Notes: generated by a model not told the origin, from the sequence alone. Positions 35,044-45,610 are shown, counted from the stretch's first letter. The stretch: DNA of 64,000 nucleotides from Chryseobacterium sp. R2A-55 (GCF_021401085.1 NZ_JACBFP010000011.1:1-64000), one strand, 5' to 3'. Translations and numbers: made by a program.

Positions 35044-37161
35044 TTAACCTTTAGCTTTAGCGACTACTTCTTCGGCAACGTTTTGAGGCGCTGCTTCGTA
35101 TCTTTCGAATTCCATTGAAGAGGTTGCTCTACCTGATGATAAAGTCCTCAATGAAGTTACATATCCGAACATTTCGGAAAGTGGCACGAAAGCTTTGATT
35201 ACTTTGGCGTTATTTCTATCGTCCATACCGTTCACGGTTCCTCTTCTTCTGTTAAGGTCACCCACGATATCTCCCATATATTCTTCCGGAGTTACTACTT
35301 CCAGTTTCATGATTGGTTCCATGATTACTGGTTTCGCTTTCTTGCCCGCTTCACGGAATCCCATTTTAGCTGCCAATTCGAAAGATAACTGATCCGAGTC
35401 CACTGCGTGGTATGATCCGTCCTTAAGGGTAACTTTGATCCCTTCAATTTCGAAACCTGCCAACGGTCCGTTTTTCATAGACTCTTTGAATCCTTTTTCC
35501 ACCGAAGGGATAAATTCTTTTGGAATGTTACCACCTTTGATTTCATTCACGAATACCAAACCAGGTTTTCCGTCATCGGTTGGACCCAATTCGAAAACGA
35601 TATCCGCAAACTTACCACGACCACCAGATTGCTTTTTGTAAACTTCTCTGTGGTTAGTAGTAGCGGTAAGGTTTTCTTTGTATTCCACCTGCGGCTGACC
35701 TTGGTTCACCTCCACCTTGAATTCTCTTCTCATACGGTCCACGATGATGTCCAGGTGAAGTTCACCCATACCGGAAATAATCGTTTGCCCAGAAGCTTCA
35801 TCAGTTTTCACTTGGAAAGTTGGATCTTCTTCAGCCAGTTTTGCAAGAGCGTTACCCATTTTATCTTGGTCAGCTTTTGTTTTTGGCTCCACGGCGATCC
35901 CAATTACCGGATCTGGGAAGATCATCGATTCCAAAACGATTGGGTTTTTCTCGTCAGACAAAGTATCACCAGTTTTGATATCTTTAAATCCTACAGCTGC
36001 ACCGATATCTCCTGCCTCAATATATTCCACTGGATTTTGTTTGTTCGCGTGCATCTGATAAATTCTGGAGATTCTTTCTTTGTTACCAGATCTGGTGTTC
36101 AAAACATAAGAACCTGCATCAAGTCTTCCGGAGTAAGCTCTAAAGAAAGCCAGTCTTCCTACGAAAGGATCGGTTGCGATTTTGAAAGCCAGCGCTGCGA
36201 AAGGTTCTTTCACATCTGGTTTTCTGGTAATCGGCTCGTCAGTTCTTGGGTCAGTTCCGTCGATCGCTTCTTTATCCATCGGAGAAGGAAGGTATTTACA
36301 AACTGCATCCAGCATGAACTGAACTCCTTTATTTTTGAATGAAGAACCACAAGTCATCGGGATGATTGACATATCGATGGTTGCTTTTCTCAACGCTTCG
36401 TTGATTTCGTCCTCAGTGATAGAATCTGGATCTTCGAAGAATTTCTCCATCAAAGTATCGTCATAATCAGCTACAGCTTCAACCAGTTTTTCACGGTAAG
36501 TATGAACTTCCTCTTTCATATCTTCCGGAATTGGAACTACTTGGTAAGTTGCACCTTGACCAGCATCGTCCCAAACGATTGCTCTGTTTTTGATTAAATC
36601 CACCACTCCTTTGAAATCTTCCTCAGAACCGATTGGCAAAACGATTGGAACTGCGTTTGAACCTAACATTTCTTTCACCTGGTTTACCACCATTAAGAAG
36701 TCGGCTCCCTGTCGGTCCATTTTGTTTACGAATCCCATTCTGGCCACTTTGTAGTTGTCTGCCAATCTCCAGTTGGTTTCGGATTGTGGCTCAACTCCGT
36801 CTACTGCGGAGAAAAGGAATACCAATCCATCCAATACTCTTAGGGAACGGTTTACTTCTACAGTGAAGTCAACGTGTCCCGGTGTATCGATGATGTTGAA
36901 ATGGTAAGGCTTAGATTCAGGTAAAAGTTGTCCCTGTGAAGTGGGGAACTGCCATTGGCAAGTCGTTGCTGCAGACTGAATCGTGATTCCTCTTTCAGCT
37001 TCCTGCTCCATCCAGTCCATTTGAGAAGAACCTTCGTGAGTTTCTCCCAATTTGTGGGTTTTACCGGTGTAAAATAAAATTCTTTCTGTAGTGGTTGTTT
37101 TCCCTGCGTCGATGTGAGCAGCGATACCGATGTTTCTTGTATATTTAAGGTCTCTTGCCAT
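35044..37161 (-). CDS. fusA: Elongation factor G
   Basis: The 705-residue GTPase moves tRNAs and mRNA after peptide bond formation. G1 reads [13 protein letters not shown]3 [12 protein letters not shown]4 [12 protein letters not shown]. Domain IV ([20 protein letters not shown]) and the C-terminal domain V are complete. The residues altered in fusidic-acid resistance appear normal. It lies between rpsG and rpsJ, the usual str-operon order without tuf. Confidence 0.97.
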   Translation of the reverse strand: MARDLKYTRNIGIAAHIDAGKTTTTERILFYTGKTHKLGETHEGSSQMDWMEQEAERGITIQSAATTCQWQFPTSQGQLLPESKPYHFNIIDTPGHVDFTVEVNRSLRVLDGLVFLFSAVDGVEPQSETNWRLADNYKVARMGFVNKMDRQGADFLMVVNQVKEMLGSNAVPIVLPIGSEEDFKGVVDLIKNRAIVWDDAGQGATYQVVPIPEDMKEEVHTYREKLVEAVADYDDTLMEKFFEDPDSITEDEINEALRKATIDMSIIPMTCGSSFKNKGVQFMLDAVCKYLPSPMDKEAIDGTDPRTDEPITRKPDVKEPFAALAFKIATDPFVGRLAFFRAYSGRLDAGSYVLNTRSGNKERISRIYQMHANKQNPVEYIEAGDIGAAVGFKDIKTGDTLSDEKNPIVLESMIFPDPVIGIAVEPKTKADQDKMGNALAKLAEEDPTFQVKTDEASGQTIISGMGELHLDIIVDRMRREFKVEVNQGQPQVEYKENLTATTNHREVYKKQSGGRGKFADIVFELGPTDDGKPGLVFVNEIKGGNIPKEFIPSVEKGFKESMKNGPLAGFEIEGIKVTLKDGSYHAVDSDQLSFELAAKMGFREAGKKAKPVIMEPIMKLEVVTPEEYMGDIVGDLNRRRGTVNGMDDRNNAKVIKAFVPLSEMFGYVTSLRTLSSGRATSSMEFERYEAAPQNVAEEVVAKAKG

Positions 37162-37167
37162 TTCAGA

Positions 37168-37644
37168 TTAGAATTTAAAGTGTGAAAATGCTTTGTTAGC
37201 TTCAGCCATTCTGTGAGTGTCTGTTTTCTTTTTGTACGCAGCACCTTCTTCTTTAGCAGCAGCGATTACTTCGGCAGCCAATTTCTGAGCCATCGATTTG
37301 TCATTTCTTGCTTTAGAATATTTGATGAGCCATTTCATCGCCATAGAGATTTTTCTGTCGGCTCTGATTGGCATTGGAATTTGGAAGTTTGCACCACCGA
37401 TTCTTCTTGAACGCACTTCCACGTGAGGCATTACGTTAGTCAAAGCATCTTTCCAGATTTCAAGGGAAGACTTTTCGTTTTCACCTTTTTTAGCTTCCAC
37501 GATGTCTAACGCATCATAGAAAATTTTGAATGCGATTGACTTTTTCCCGTCAAGCATCAAATTGTTTACGAATCTCGTTACCAGCTGATCATTAAATTTT
37601 GGATCCGGTAACAACGGTCTTTTTTTCGCTTTTGTCTTTCTCAT
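37168..37644 (-). CDS. rpsG: 30S ribosomal protein S7
   Basis: The 158-residue head nucleator ([40 protein letters not shown]) binds the 3' domain of 16S rRNA near the E site. It follows rpsL by 25 nt. Confidence 0.97.
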   Translation of the reverse strand: MRKTKAKKRPLLPDPKFNDQLVTRFVNNLMLDGKKSIAFKIFYDALDIVEAKKGENEKSSLEIWKDALTNVMPHVEVRSRRIGGANFQIPMPIRADRKISMAMKWLIKYSKARNDKSMAQKLAAEVIAAAKEEGAAYKKKTDTHRMAEANKAFSHFKF

Positions 37645-37669
37645 TGTTTCGTTTCTTAAAAATTAATGA

Positions 37670-38083
37670 TTACTTCTTCTTACCTTTTGCAGGTGCTGCT
37701 GCAGCTTGACCTGGTTTTGGTCTCTTAGCTCCATACTTAGATCTTCTCTGAGTTCTTCCGTTAACTCCTGCGGTATCCAAAGCTCCACGAACAATGTGAT
37801 AGCGTACTCCCGGTAGGTCTTTCACCCTTCCGCCTCTCACCAATACTATCGAGTGCTCTTGAAGATTGTGTCCTTCGCCCGGGATATAAGCGTTGACTTC
37901 TTTACCGTTAGAAAGTCTTACCCTTGCTACTTTTCTTAGTGCAGAGTTTGGTTTCTTCGGAGTGGTGGTATATACTCTTGTACATACACCTCGTCTTTGT
38001 GGACAAGATTCAAGGGCAGCCGATTTGCTCTTCTTGGCAAGTGTGGCTCTTCCTTTTCTTACTAGTTGTTGAATAGTAGGCAT
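37670..38083 (-). CDS. rpsL: 30S ribosomal protein S12
   Basis: The 137-residue decoding-centre protein has both conserved loops: [20 protein letters not shown] with the lysine equivalent to K43, and [20 protein letters not shown] with the second loop intact. Streptomycin-resistance positions therefore look wild type. The tail ([13 protein letters not shown]) is longer than usual. It starts the rpsL-rpsG-fusA-rpsJ operon. Confidence 0.97.
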   Translation of the reverse strand: MPTIQQLVRKGRATLAKKSKSAALESCPQRRGVCTRVYTTTPKKPNSALRKVARVRLSNGKEVNAYIPGEGHNLQEHSIVLVRGGRVKDLPGVRYHIVRGALDTAGVNGRTQRRSKYGAKRPKPGQAAAAPAKGKKK

Positions 38084-38107
38084 TTAATTGCTTTTTATTT
38101 TAGGGTG

Positions 38108-38137
38108 CAAAAGTAGGAATAAAATTTTAATTGGCAA
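38108..38137 (-). promoter_or_regulatory. Promoter of the rpsL operon
   Basis: TTG (38137-38135), 19 bases and TACTTTTG (38115-38108) on the minus strand form a consensus Bacteroidota promoter, 25 nt before the rpsL start. Confidence 0.8.
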
Positions 38138-38205
38138 ACTGCTTCCCAAATATTTTTTTGAATTAAATCATTAGGAATCAATTCCATCAGAATATTGAAT
38201 TTTGA

Positions 38206-38213
38206 TATATTTG
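38206..38213 (+). promoter_or_regulatory. -7 box before the secreted-protein gene
   Basis: TATATTTG fits TAnnTTTG, 22 nt before the start codon; there is no TTG at the expected -33 distance. Confidence 0.45.
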
Positions 38214-38235
38214 CCAATGAAGAACAAACTTTAAC

Positions 38236-39087
38236 ATGAGAATAATTACCTTTTTGATCTGCGTTCTTATTTCGCAAATGGCTTTTTCACAAATTGAAAA
38301 AAGAAATATGAAATCTGGGGAAATGACCTTAATCAATAATGACAAAATCCTGTTCAAGGATCTGACCTGGAAAAATGACAAAGCATATTATATTAATGCA
38401 AATACCAATCAGCCGGAAGATTTGTTCGATGCTTCCATTAAAGAAGTTGAAGAAAAAGAGATCACCATAGAAGCTCCGGTTGCGCAGAAAATTGAAACCA
38501 TAGAAAATGACAGTTTCGGTTATCCTGAAGGTGTTTACAAAACCAAAGAGGAATTCATCAACAAAACACCAAGTTCAAATCCAAGACTCTTCAAACGAGG
38601 TCTTTATGGATTAGACAAACCGCCTTTGGGCGATAGTGCCCCAATTTGTTACTTCTATGACAAATCTGATTCAAAACTAAAATATGTTTTCGCGGTGGTT
38701 CATAACAGTCTTCTCTATTTCAACGTGAGAGCCATTCTTCAAAACCGAAATAAAACGGACCGGGCGCAAGATTCCGATAATCCGAACAGCTTCGTAAAAG
38801 CATTGGTGGGAGGCGACAATTATCTTTATACCGAGGTTCCGCTTGGAAATCTATGGGCGAAAGCACTTGCCTATAATGCAGGAGTTGCCGGAGCTGCGGT
38901 TGCCTCCACACTGACCACCTGGAAAGGAGTCGTTTGGGATTTCAAAAATAAAGAATTCAACATTTTCAAGAACTGCAATGATTATAATGATTTCATCCGG
39001 GAAAAGTCTCCGGAAGACATCTTGAAATGCGAGGATCAACAACCGAATTACGATTTTGTGCGGGATGCCATGAACAGAATTAAGTAG
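38236..39087 (+). CDS. Secreted protein of unknown function
   Basis: The 283-residue protein has a cleavable signal peptide (MRIITFLICVLISQMAFSQ). The mature part is mixed alpha/beta, with a hydrophobic stretch around residues 200-220 (ALAYNAGVAGAAVASTLTTW) and a charged C-terminus (NYDFVRDAMNRIK). It may be periplasmic or surface-exposed. The family is not recognised. It is divergent from rpsL and convergent with the next gene, and probably monocistronic. Confidence 0.75.
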   Translation: MRIITFLICVLISQMAFSQIEKRNMKSGEMTLINNDKILFKDLTWKNDKAYYINANTNQPEDLFDASIKEVEEKEITIEAPVAQKIETIENDSFGYPEGVYKTKEEFINKTPSSNPRLFKRGLYGLDKPPLGDSAPICYFYDKSDSKLKYVFAVVHNSLLYFNVRAILQNRNKTDRAQDSDNPNSFVKALVGGDNYLYTEVPLGNLWAKALAYNAGVAGAAVASTLTTWKGVVWDFKNKEFNIFKNCNDYNDFIREKSPEDILKCEDQQPNYDFVRDAMNRIK

Positions 39088-39088
39088 A

Positions 39089-40696
39089 TTAGTTCTTTAT
39101 ATAAAAACTTTGAACCACTTTCTTGTTCCGATCAAAACGCATCAGATTTTGCTGAAGTTTTTTTATCTGCCCTGGTTTTAGCGCATAAAAAACAACCCGG
39201 TTCTGCGCAGCCATGCGGTTATCTGGATTAGTCCAAGACGCAACCGGAATCCAGGAGGAAGGAATATCACCGGGAAACCATTTTGGATAGATGACGGCGA
39301 CTTGATAATTATTTTCGGCAGTGTACTCCATCAAAAAGTTTCGATAATGACTCTGAAATTCGGGAGCCGGCAAATCATTATTTTCCAAAATCATTTTGGC
39401 CACCTCTGTGGAACCCAATCCCACCATATCCAATAACTGAACACCACTGAAATAGGAAATTGCACCAATATCATTTGCAACCACTTTTTCACCACGGTAA
39501 AACTCGCCAAGAAACCTAGACATTTCAACTTGCTGACCATAAATATCCCTGGAACCAACTACTGAAGGACGATGCATGTACTGAAACCTATAAACAGAAA
39601 TCACCGAAATACCCAATATGCTCATTAAAGAAATCATGTTGAAAACATCAAGCTTGACTTTTCCTGCTTTAAGGTTTTTAAGAAAACCGGAAATAATCGG
39701 AATGATTACCAGCAAAAGTGAAATCATCAGATAGTTTTCATAGCGGTATTTCAAAATGGAAAATAATGCATGCATCAAACCCACTGAAACAATGGTGATG
39801 ATTAAAGTTTCTCTTTGAAACAAGTCCCGCATATTTTGACCACGATATTTTTTGATCAAATAAACCCCCGCCAGCAGAAACGGGAAAAACAGACATTTGT
39901 AAAAACTCGCATTAAGCAGAATTCCTTCCCGAAATATAATCCACAGTTTGAAAAACAAATTTCCCTCACTCGGAACACTGGTTTTTATGAAGACCGAATT
40001 CGGAAAAAAAAAGCCGCCATTTTGCATCGAAATCAAACCGAAAATCAAAATCGGGAAAAAACCAATCAGCAACACCCAAAAACCTTTCCGGAAACTTTGT
40101 CTTAAAAATAAAGCGAAAGCAAGTGCTGCTGTAAAAAACATACTTTCGAAGCGAATCATCGAAATGAGCAATACGATGATCAAAAGTTTAATGAAATTCG
40201 AACCTTCAAAATTGGCATCCACATTTTTATGGATCCAGTAAACAGCCAAAACCATCAGAAACATGTGGATGGTGTGTTCCATTCCGATCAGTGTCATCGC
40301 ATATAATAAGGAAAAGGGCAAAAGTAGAATAATTGCCCACTTCATTTCCGATGAAGTGTAAAAATCTTTGAAGTACCTGTAAAACCAATAAACCGCCAAA
40401 TATCCAGCTGCAATATTGATGATCAAAGGATAAAATTCCCAGTCGCCAAAAACTTTAATCAATGTGGAAAGCAACAATGTATAAAGAATCGAAGACGAAG
40501 CGCTGTCAAATCCTGTTGCATTAATCGACCAAGCTCCATTCAACGCAAAATTTTTCGCAATCGCCAAATGGATATAGGCATCGTCCAGAGGATAAACAAA
40601 CCGCTCACCTTTTGGAAGCAAGCTCCAACTCCATAAAAAATATCCACCTGTAATGACAGTGAAGATCAATAAAAGCAAAAACAAATACCGCTTCAT
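39089..40696 (-). CDS. Polytopic membrane protein, GT-C glycosyltransferase-like
   Basis: The start is placed at the ATG on 40696 (MKRYLFLLLLIFTVITGGYF), giving 535 residues; a longer start overlaps the divergent gene. About ten hydrophobic segments are followed by a soluble end. The motif PLDDAYIHLAIAKNFALNG, then GFDSASSSILYTLLL, is the acidic-loop signature of GT-C glycosyltransferases using lipid-linked sugars, and ANDIGAISYFSGVQLLDMVG late in the protein is another shared motif. It probably glycosylates envelope or secreted molecules; the sugar and acceptor are unknown. Confidence 0.7.
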   Translation of the reverse strand: MKRYLFLLLLIFTVITGGYFLWSWSLLPKGERFVYPLDDAYIHLAIAKNFALNGAWSINATGFDSASSSILYTLLLSTLIKVFGDWEFYPLIINIAAGYLAVYWFYRYFKDFYTSSEMKWAIILLLPFSLLYAMTLIGMEHTIHMFLMVLAVYWIHKNVDANFEGSNFIKLLIIVLLISMIRFESMFFTAALAFALFLRQSFRKGFWVLLIGFFPILIFGLISMQNGGFFFPNSVFIKTSVPSEGNLFFKLWIIFREGILLNASFYKCLFFPFLLAGVYLIKKYRGQNMRDLFQRETLIITIVSVGLMHALFSILKYRYENYLMISLLLVIIPIISGFLKNLKAGKVKLDVFNMISLMSILGISVISVYRFQYMHRPSVVGSRDIYGQQVEMSRFLGEFYRGEKVVANDIGAISYFSGVQLLDMVGLGSTEVAKMILENNDLPAPEFQSHYRNFLMEYTAENNYQVAVIYPKWFPGDIPSSWIPVASWTNPDNRMAAQNRVVFYALKPGQIKKLQQNLMRFDRNKKVVQSFYIKN

Positions 40697-40748
40697 TTGG
40701 CAAATATGCAAAATTTTAAAAATTAATTTCTCATTTCAACTTTTAATA

Positions 40749-40756
40749 TATATTTG
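40749..40756 (+). promoter_or_regulatory. -7 box of the leucine-rich-repeat gene
   Basis: TATATTTG matches TAnnTTTG, 25 nt before the GTG start of the gene; the -33 region lacks TTG at 19-21 bases. Confidence 0.5.
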
Positions 40757-40781
40757 TACTTCTAAAAAAACACAAAACAGG

Positions 40782-42410
40782 GTGAAAAAAATTCTACTTT
40801 TTCTATTTTTCTCGCAGCTATTTTACGCGCAGCAATGGAGCATCTCCAACGCAGAAAGAAACACGCTGATCGGCATTTACAACACTACTTCCGGCGACCA
40901 GTGGAGCCAAACCTGGGACATGGCCAAAGATCCTAAAACATGGTTCGGCGTGAAGGTAATTGGCGGAAGCGTGGTGGAACTGAACCTGCGCGGAAACGGC
41001 TTGAAAGGCAGTTTTCCTACATTAGTTTCCAGTCTGCTGAAACTGGAAAAACTTGATCTGAGCTCCAATCAGCTTTCGGGTGATGTTTCTCCAGCGATTT
41101 CTTCTTTGCAAAACCTGATTCGCCTGGATTTAAGCAACAACCGATTCACCGGCGATCCTACCGCTGCAATTCTGCCCCTCTCAAAATTGACGGAAATCTC
41201 CGTGGGTAACAATAATTTTCAGTTTGCAGACCTCAATATGCTGCTCGGGAACTTTCCCCAACTATCGGTATTGGATCTTTCACATACCGGGTTGACTGCA
41301 GTTCCGCAAAAAATCTCCACACTGACTTCATTGAAATCGCTCAACCTAAGCAATAACGCGATTACGCAGAATTTCGGGAATCTTTCTACTTTAACCCAAA
41401 TTCTTGAATTAAACCTGTCGGGAAATCAGTTGACAAAAATCCCAACCGAAGTTGGAAATCTCACCACGCTGAAAACACTGGACCTAAGTGATAATTTATT
41501 CGTCACCAATTTTTCAGCAGCACTTTTGCCATTGAAAAATTTGGAATGGCTTTCGTTAAGAAGTAACCAGATCACCGCAGTTCCTGCCGAATTACCGCAG
41601 CTCACCAATCTGGTTCATCTCAATTTGGGCGACAATAAAATTTCATCAGGTTTTCAGCCTATCCGACTCTTGAAAAAATTGGAGCAACTGTATTTGGATA
41701 AAAACCAAATCACCGCATTTCCCGAAACTCTGCTTCAGCTTCCGATGCTGCAAATGTTTTCACTGGTTGGAAACCAAATGACTGGTACAATTCCGGATCT
41801 AATCCCCCAATTAACCTTCATCGATAACAACCGGTACACCAAATCGGACCTCCGGGATTTTCTTTTGAAAAACAAAGAGATGGCAGACTTTACCTATTCT
41901 CCACAAAGGTATGATGAGCAAAAAACAATCTCTGCACTACTAGGAGCATCTGCAGCGCTTCCGCAAGAACTCAGCGGGGATGATTACCTTTTTACCTGGT
42001 TTAAGAATTTGGACGAAAAAACGCCCTCTACCACCGAGTCTTATTACATCAGCAATGTGACTGAAAGCGACTTTGCAGATTATACCTGTGAAGCCTACTA
42101 TTTCGAAAAACTTCCGCAAGCATTGATGGAGGTCGCATTTTACCGGGAACCCGTGACTCTGGCGAATGCACTAGCAACTCAGGAGGTGTCCCGAGATTTG
42201 ATCGTTTATCCTAATCCGACCAAGGATTTTCTGAATATCAAAACGAATAGGAACGATATCGAAAAAGTCTTTGTGTTTGACCTAAGCGGAAAGGTCATCT
42301 TTTCAGAAAACAGCAGGCGCATCAATGTTTCCAATCTTCCATCTGGAAACTATATTTTGTCGATCAAGACTTCAGACGGCGTGAAATCTTTCAAATTCAT
42401 CAAACAGTAA
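40782..42410 (+). CDS. Secreted leucine-rich-repeat protein with T9SS sorting domain
   Basis: A GTG start is chosen because it is followed by a signal peptide (VKKILLFLFFSQLFYAQQWS) and preceded at 25 nt by a promoter box; the ATG upstream would put the start before the promoter. The 542-residue protein has about ten leucine-rich repeats (LEKLDLSSNQLSGDVSPAIS, LKSLNLSNNAITQNFGNLST) of the plant-like LRR type. An Ig-like part follows, then a type A T9SS C-terminal domain (VYPNPTKDFLNIKTN; LPSGNYILSIKTSDGVKSFK). It should be displayed or released at the cell surface by the type IX system and bind proteins or glycans there. Confidence 0.88.
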   Translation: MKKILLFLFFSQLFYAQQWSISNAERNTLIGIYNTTSGDQWSQTWDMAKDPKTWFGVKVIGGSVVELNLRGNGLKGSFPTLVSSLLKLEKLDLSSNQLSGDVSPAISSLQNLIRLDLSNNRFTGDPTAAILPLSKLTEISVGNNNFQFADLNMLLGNFPQLSVLDLSHTGLTAVPQKISTLTSLKSLNLSNNAITQNFGNLSTLTQILELNLSGNQLTKIPTEVGNLTTLKTLDLSDNLFVTNFSAALLPLKNLEWLSLRSNQITAVPAELPQLTNLVHLNLGDNKISSGFQPIRLLKKLEQLYLDKNQITAFPETLLQLPMLQMFSLVGNQMTGTIPDLIPQLTFIDNNRYTKSDLRDFLLKNKEMADFTYSPQRYDEQKTISALLGASAALPQELSGDDYLFTWFKNLDEKTPSTTESYYISNVTESDFADYTCEAYYFEKLPQALMEVAFYREPVTLANALATQEVSRDLIVYPNPTKDFLNIKTNRNDIEKVFVFDLSGKVIFSENSRRINVSNLPSGNYILSIKTSDGVKSFKFIKQ

Positions 42411-42488
42411 TAGATTTTTAAAATCTTTCAACATAACTCCGATTGTTTTTGACTATTGCTAATCCTTTCTAAAGAGGTCCAATTTTCT

Positions 42489-42496
42489 TATTTTTG
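42489..42496 (+). promoter_or_regulatory. -7 box of the dps-like gene
   Basis: TATTTTTG matches TAnnTTTG, 16 nt before the start codon, so the leader is very short; no proper -33 TTG was seen. Confidence 0.5.
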
Positions 42497-42512
42497 TGAT
42501 AAATTAAATGTT

Positions 42513-42989
42513 ATGAAAAATTCGAATATTATTGGCCTCAAAGAAACCGACTGCGCAAAAATAGCGGAACAGCTCAATATCCTTCTGGCAGATTACTCCG
42601 TCTTTTATCAAAACACGAGAGGTGCACACTGGAACATCAAGGGAGAACAATTCTTCACGCTTCACCCGAAATTCGAGGAACTTTACAATAATTTGGTTCT
42701 GAAAATTGATGAGATTGCAGAAAGGATTCTCACTCTTGGCGGAGTTCCAAACCACAATTATTCCGATTATCTGAAACTTTCTTCCATCAAGGAAAGCAAA
42801 GAAGTCAGTGACGCCACAAAATGTGTGGAAAACATCTTGGCTTCCTTCAAAATCATTATCGATCTGCAACGAGACCTGCTGGATCTCACAGAAAAAGCAG
42901 GTGACGAGGGAACCAATTCACAGATGAGCGATTATATTACCGAACAGGAGAAAGAAGTCTGGATGTACAATTCCTATCTGGGAAAATAA
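42513..42989 (+). CDS. Dps-like ferritin
   Basis: The start is set at the ATG on 42513, which gives the usual Dps length of 158 residues. The four-helix bundle contains the inter-subunit ferroxidase ligands: H39 in NTRGAHWNIKGEQFF, H51 in LHPKFEELYNN, and D66 and E70 in LKIDEIAERI. Dps forms 12-mers that oxidise and store iron, using hydrogen peroxide, and protect DNA. The gene is a single transcript with its own promoter box; peroxide control would be usual but no operator was recognised. Confidence 0.92.
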   Translation: MKNSNIIGLKETDCAKIAEQLNILLADYSVFYQNTRGAHWNIKGEQFFTLHPKFEELYNNLVLKIDEIAERILTLGGVPNHNYSDYLKLSSIKESKEVSDATKCVENILASFKIIIDLQRDLLDLTEKAGDEGTNSQMSDYITEQEKEVWMYNSYLGK

Positions 42990-43022
42990 TCTAAGGAGTA
43001 GTTTTCGGGAGGTGACGATGAA

Positions 43023-43700
43023 TTATCTGAGCCTGAATTTGGTATAGGTAATTGTTTTTCCCTTCGCTGAAAACAGGCCTTCATAATAGGTTTTTATTTC
43101 TCGCAGAAGTGGAGTTCCTGGTTCATACTCTGGTGCTCCATAAATATCGTGATGGGCGGAAATAATCTCGTGGCCTGCACCCTGAAGCAATCCCAATGTG
43201 TACCCATGCAGAAATTCGGAATCTGTTTTCAGGTGGATCACGCCGTCTTTTTTCAAAATCTTCTTATACCTTTTCAGGAAATCAGGGTGTGTCATTCTGT
43301 GTTTCGTCCTTCGGTATTTAATTTGCGGATCCGGAAAGGTGATCCAGATTTCATCCACCTCATCATGGTCAAAAAAACAATCGACCAGTTCGATTTGAGT
43401 CCTCAGAAAAGCTACATTTCTTAATTTGCTGTCGATTGCTTCCTTGGCTCCAAACCAAAATCTAGCACCCTTAATATCAATGCCGATAAAGTTTTTTTCA
43501 GGAAAAGCTTTTGCCAAACCCACGGAGTATTCTCCCTTTCCGCACCCGAGTTCCAAAACGATCGGATGATCATTCTTAAAAACATCAGACCTCCATTTTC
43601 CCTTTAAGTAGGAATTATTCAGCGCTTCCTCCCGAGTTGGCTGAAAAACATTCGGAAGCGTCTTATTTTCGGCAAATCTTGCCAGTTTATTTTTACCCAT
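43023..43700 (-). CDS. trmB: tRNA (guanine-N7)-methyltransferase
   Basis: The 225-residue SAM-dependent enzyme makes m7G46 in tRNA. The SAM site is VLELGCGKGEYSVGLAKAFP, and the motifs NFIGIDIKGARFWFGAKEA, EIWITFPDPQIKYRRTKHR and HLKTDSEFLHGYTL are signature TrmB segments. Length is standard. It is convergent with the dps-like gene. Confidence 0.96.
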   Translation of the reverse strand: MGKNKLARFAENKTLPNVFQPTREEALNNSYLKGKWRSDVFKNDHPIVLELGCGKGEYSVGLAKAFPEKNFIGIDIKGARFWFGAKEAIDSKLRNVAFLRTQIELVDCFFDHDEVDEIWITFPDPQIKYRRTKHRMTHPDFLKRYKKILKKDGVIHLKTDSEFLHGYTLGLLQGAGHEIISAHHDIYGAPEYEPGTPLLREIKTYYEGLFSAKGKTITYTKFRLR

Positions 43701-43826
43701 TTAAAAATCAAAGGGAACAAATGTAAAAAAAAATATTAAAACTTAGGAATATTCCTAAAGGGTGGCAAAATAATATGCGAAGTTTTTGGGCAATAATGTT
43801 ATCTATTTTTATGCCTCACTGACCAG

Positions 43827-44624
43827 TTAATTTTCACCAAGGGAAACCATAATTGCTTTTTGCACGGTTTTCTGCGAGGAATACTGGGAACCGCACACGA
43901 TGCTGGAGAAAAGGTAATCCCCTTTTTTCACCACAATCGTATTATCACCATTCGCAGGAACCGGAAGCCTGTATTTGGTATAGCCCACTCCCTCGATACG
44001 CATAATCATATTGCATTTCGACTTATTTGTAATCATCACAATGCTTTCAGCGCTATTGGGATCATTATCAAAAAGGGAATTCAGGATTTTCACCGTTCGG
44101 TTTTTGTGTTCGATTGGATTTTCAGACATTAACATTTTAAATTCTTTATCTTCCTCGGCAGACATTCGGTTGGAGGCAGCATCTTCAGAAGAGAGTTGGT
44201 CTTTTGGAGTTTCTAAACCCGCTGGAGAACTGGCTCCGTAAACTTTTGTCGAATAATTTCCTTTTTCTGCAAGCTCCCTCTGAAACTTGGCAATCTGAGC
44301 CTGTCTGATTTTCGCATTCATTTCATCAAAGCTAATCTTGGTAGATCCCCTTTTCACGAGGAGAGAAATCTTTTCCTGATATTCCTTAACCCTCTGATCG
44401 CCAGCTTTTGCATTTTTGATATATTCCCTCAACATTTTGATCAGGCGTGGTCTTAGAATAATCCTTTTCGGGTCGTCTGGATGAGCATCGCGGAGAAACG
44501 CTTCGATTTCGTAAACATTCGTGCTGCTCATAATGCGCGAGTAGTCTTTCATTCTTTCTTGCGAATGAAAAGAGGCAGCACAAAAAACCATGAACAAAAG
44601 GATAACTTTGGAAAAATTCTTCAT
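43827..44624 (-). CDS. Secreted protein, DUF6759-like
   Basis: The 265-residue protein has a signal peptide (MKNFSKVILLFMVFCAASFHS). A charged helical region (residues 25-130) is followed by a beta domain at the end (MIMRIEGVGYTKYRLPVPAN, VVKKGDYLFSSIVCGSQYSS). This arrangement is recalled from Chryseobacterium proteins of the DUF6759 family, function unknown. It is divergent from nothing obvious and lies 71 nt after the next gene to the right in the same direction. Confidence 0.65.
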   Translation of the reverse strand: MKNFSKVILLFMVFCAASFHSQERMKDYSRIMSSTNVYEIEAFLRDAHPDDPKRIILRPRLIKMLREYIKNAKAGDQRVKEYQEKISLLVKRGSTKISFDEMNAKIRQAQIAKFQRELAEKGNYSTKVYGASSPAGLETPKDQLSSEDAASNRMSAEEDKEFKMLMSENPIEHKNRTVKILNSLFDNDPNSAESIVMITNKSKCNMIMRIEGVGYTKYRLPVPANGDNTIVVKKGDYLFSSIVCGSQYSSQKTVQKAIMVSLGEN

Positions 44625-44695
44625 AGGCTAATTCCGGACAAAAACATTCAATTACTCCGTCAAAAATAGCTAATTTTTTTTAGAAGTACCTCCCT

Positions 44696-45487
44696 CTATT
44701 TGGCCTCCTCTATTAAATGGGAATTTCTTAGACGCCTTTGGTAAACAGGAAGATACTTATCAATATAAACCCCCACGATCTCTATTTTTTGGCTTTCTAC
44801 CAAAGCGTAGAAGTTATCGGAAGTATAGACAAATTGCAGAAAATTGTCAACTAGATTTTCGGGAATCTTCAAATTATTGAAATAGGCTTTTCCGAAATAG
44901 TTTTTCACCGCGGTAATAGCGTTGCTCATTTTCTCGTATTCTTGAGCTCTCTCTTTCTTCTTTCGTTCTCCGGATAAAATATCATATATACTTTCTAGGC
45001 CGAAGCTGAGTCCACCATTGGCCAAACTCGCGACAGGAAGTTGGGTGGGCAAACCGGTACCTTTGGGAGCAGGCAATCCGATCACCTTTTGCAGTGCGAG
45101 TTCTTTTTCCCCGTTTTTCAGAGATGCCACGTCCTTCCTTAAATTTCCCGTGGGCTTGAACCTACTGATGACAACCTCCTGGATGTCATAATAGGCGACT
45201 TTTAATTCAACAATATTTCGGGTGTTTTCTAAATTTTCAGCTGTCACTTCCACATCTTTTCTATCGGTGACGATAGAGGTGAACCGGATGATGTCTCCCG
45301 GTTTTGCAGGTATTCTGAATGATCCATAATAGTCTGTATAAACAGTGTTATGCTCGGTAATATTAGTAACGTAAATTTGATTCAGATAATAGATTGATTG
45401 ATCTCTCATCAAAATTTCACCGGAGAAAAATTGAGCATTCGCCTTCCAAAAGAAAAGGACGATCAACAGGAAAAAAGTTTTCTTCAT
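44696..45487 (-). CDS. Periplasmic protein with carboxypeptidase-like regulatory domain
   Basis: The start at the ATG on 45487 gives a signal peptide (MKKTFFLLIVLFFWKANAQF). The 263-residue product has an N-terminal beta-sandwich of the carboxypeptidase regulatory type (VYTDYYGSFRIPAKPGDIIR), which is often found in TonB-linked envelope proteins, and a helical end. Such domains bind to the cell surface or assist folding of partner proteins. No catalytic motif is seen. A 9-bp inverted repeat (AAATAATCG / CGATTATTT, 45499-45533) and a TATTTTTG box lie just before the start. Confidence 0.75.
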   Translation of the reverse strand: MKKTFFLLIVLFFWKANAQFFSGEILMRDQSIYYLNQIYVTNITEHNTVYTDYYGSFRIPAKPGDIIRFTSIVTDRKDVEVTAENLENTRNIVELKVAYYDIQEVVISRFKPTGNLRKDVASLKNGEKELALQKVIGLPAPKGTGLPTQLPVASLANGGLSFGLESIYDILSGERKKKERAQEYEKMSNAITAVKNYFGKAYFNNLKIPENLVDNFLQFVYTSDNFYALVESQKIEIVGVYIDKYLPVYQRRLRNSHLIEEAK

Positions 45488-45610
45488 AGGAGCAGCAAAA
45501 ATAATCGAATTTTTATGCAAAATCCGATTATTTGATGAGGCAACACGGTTAAAGTTAGGTTAAATAATGAGAAATTCCGTTAAATGAATTTTGAACGTTC
45601 TCTTTTTCAA

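Noticed and set aside
35629-36342. A 237-codon plus-strand frame inside fusA
   Set aside because: It is antisense to highly conserved EF-G sequence and has no start context or family features.
40653-40781. A longer N-terminus for the leucine-rich-repeat protein
   Set aside because: It would start upstream of the promoter box and place the signal peptide internally; the GTG start gives a normal signal peptide.
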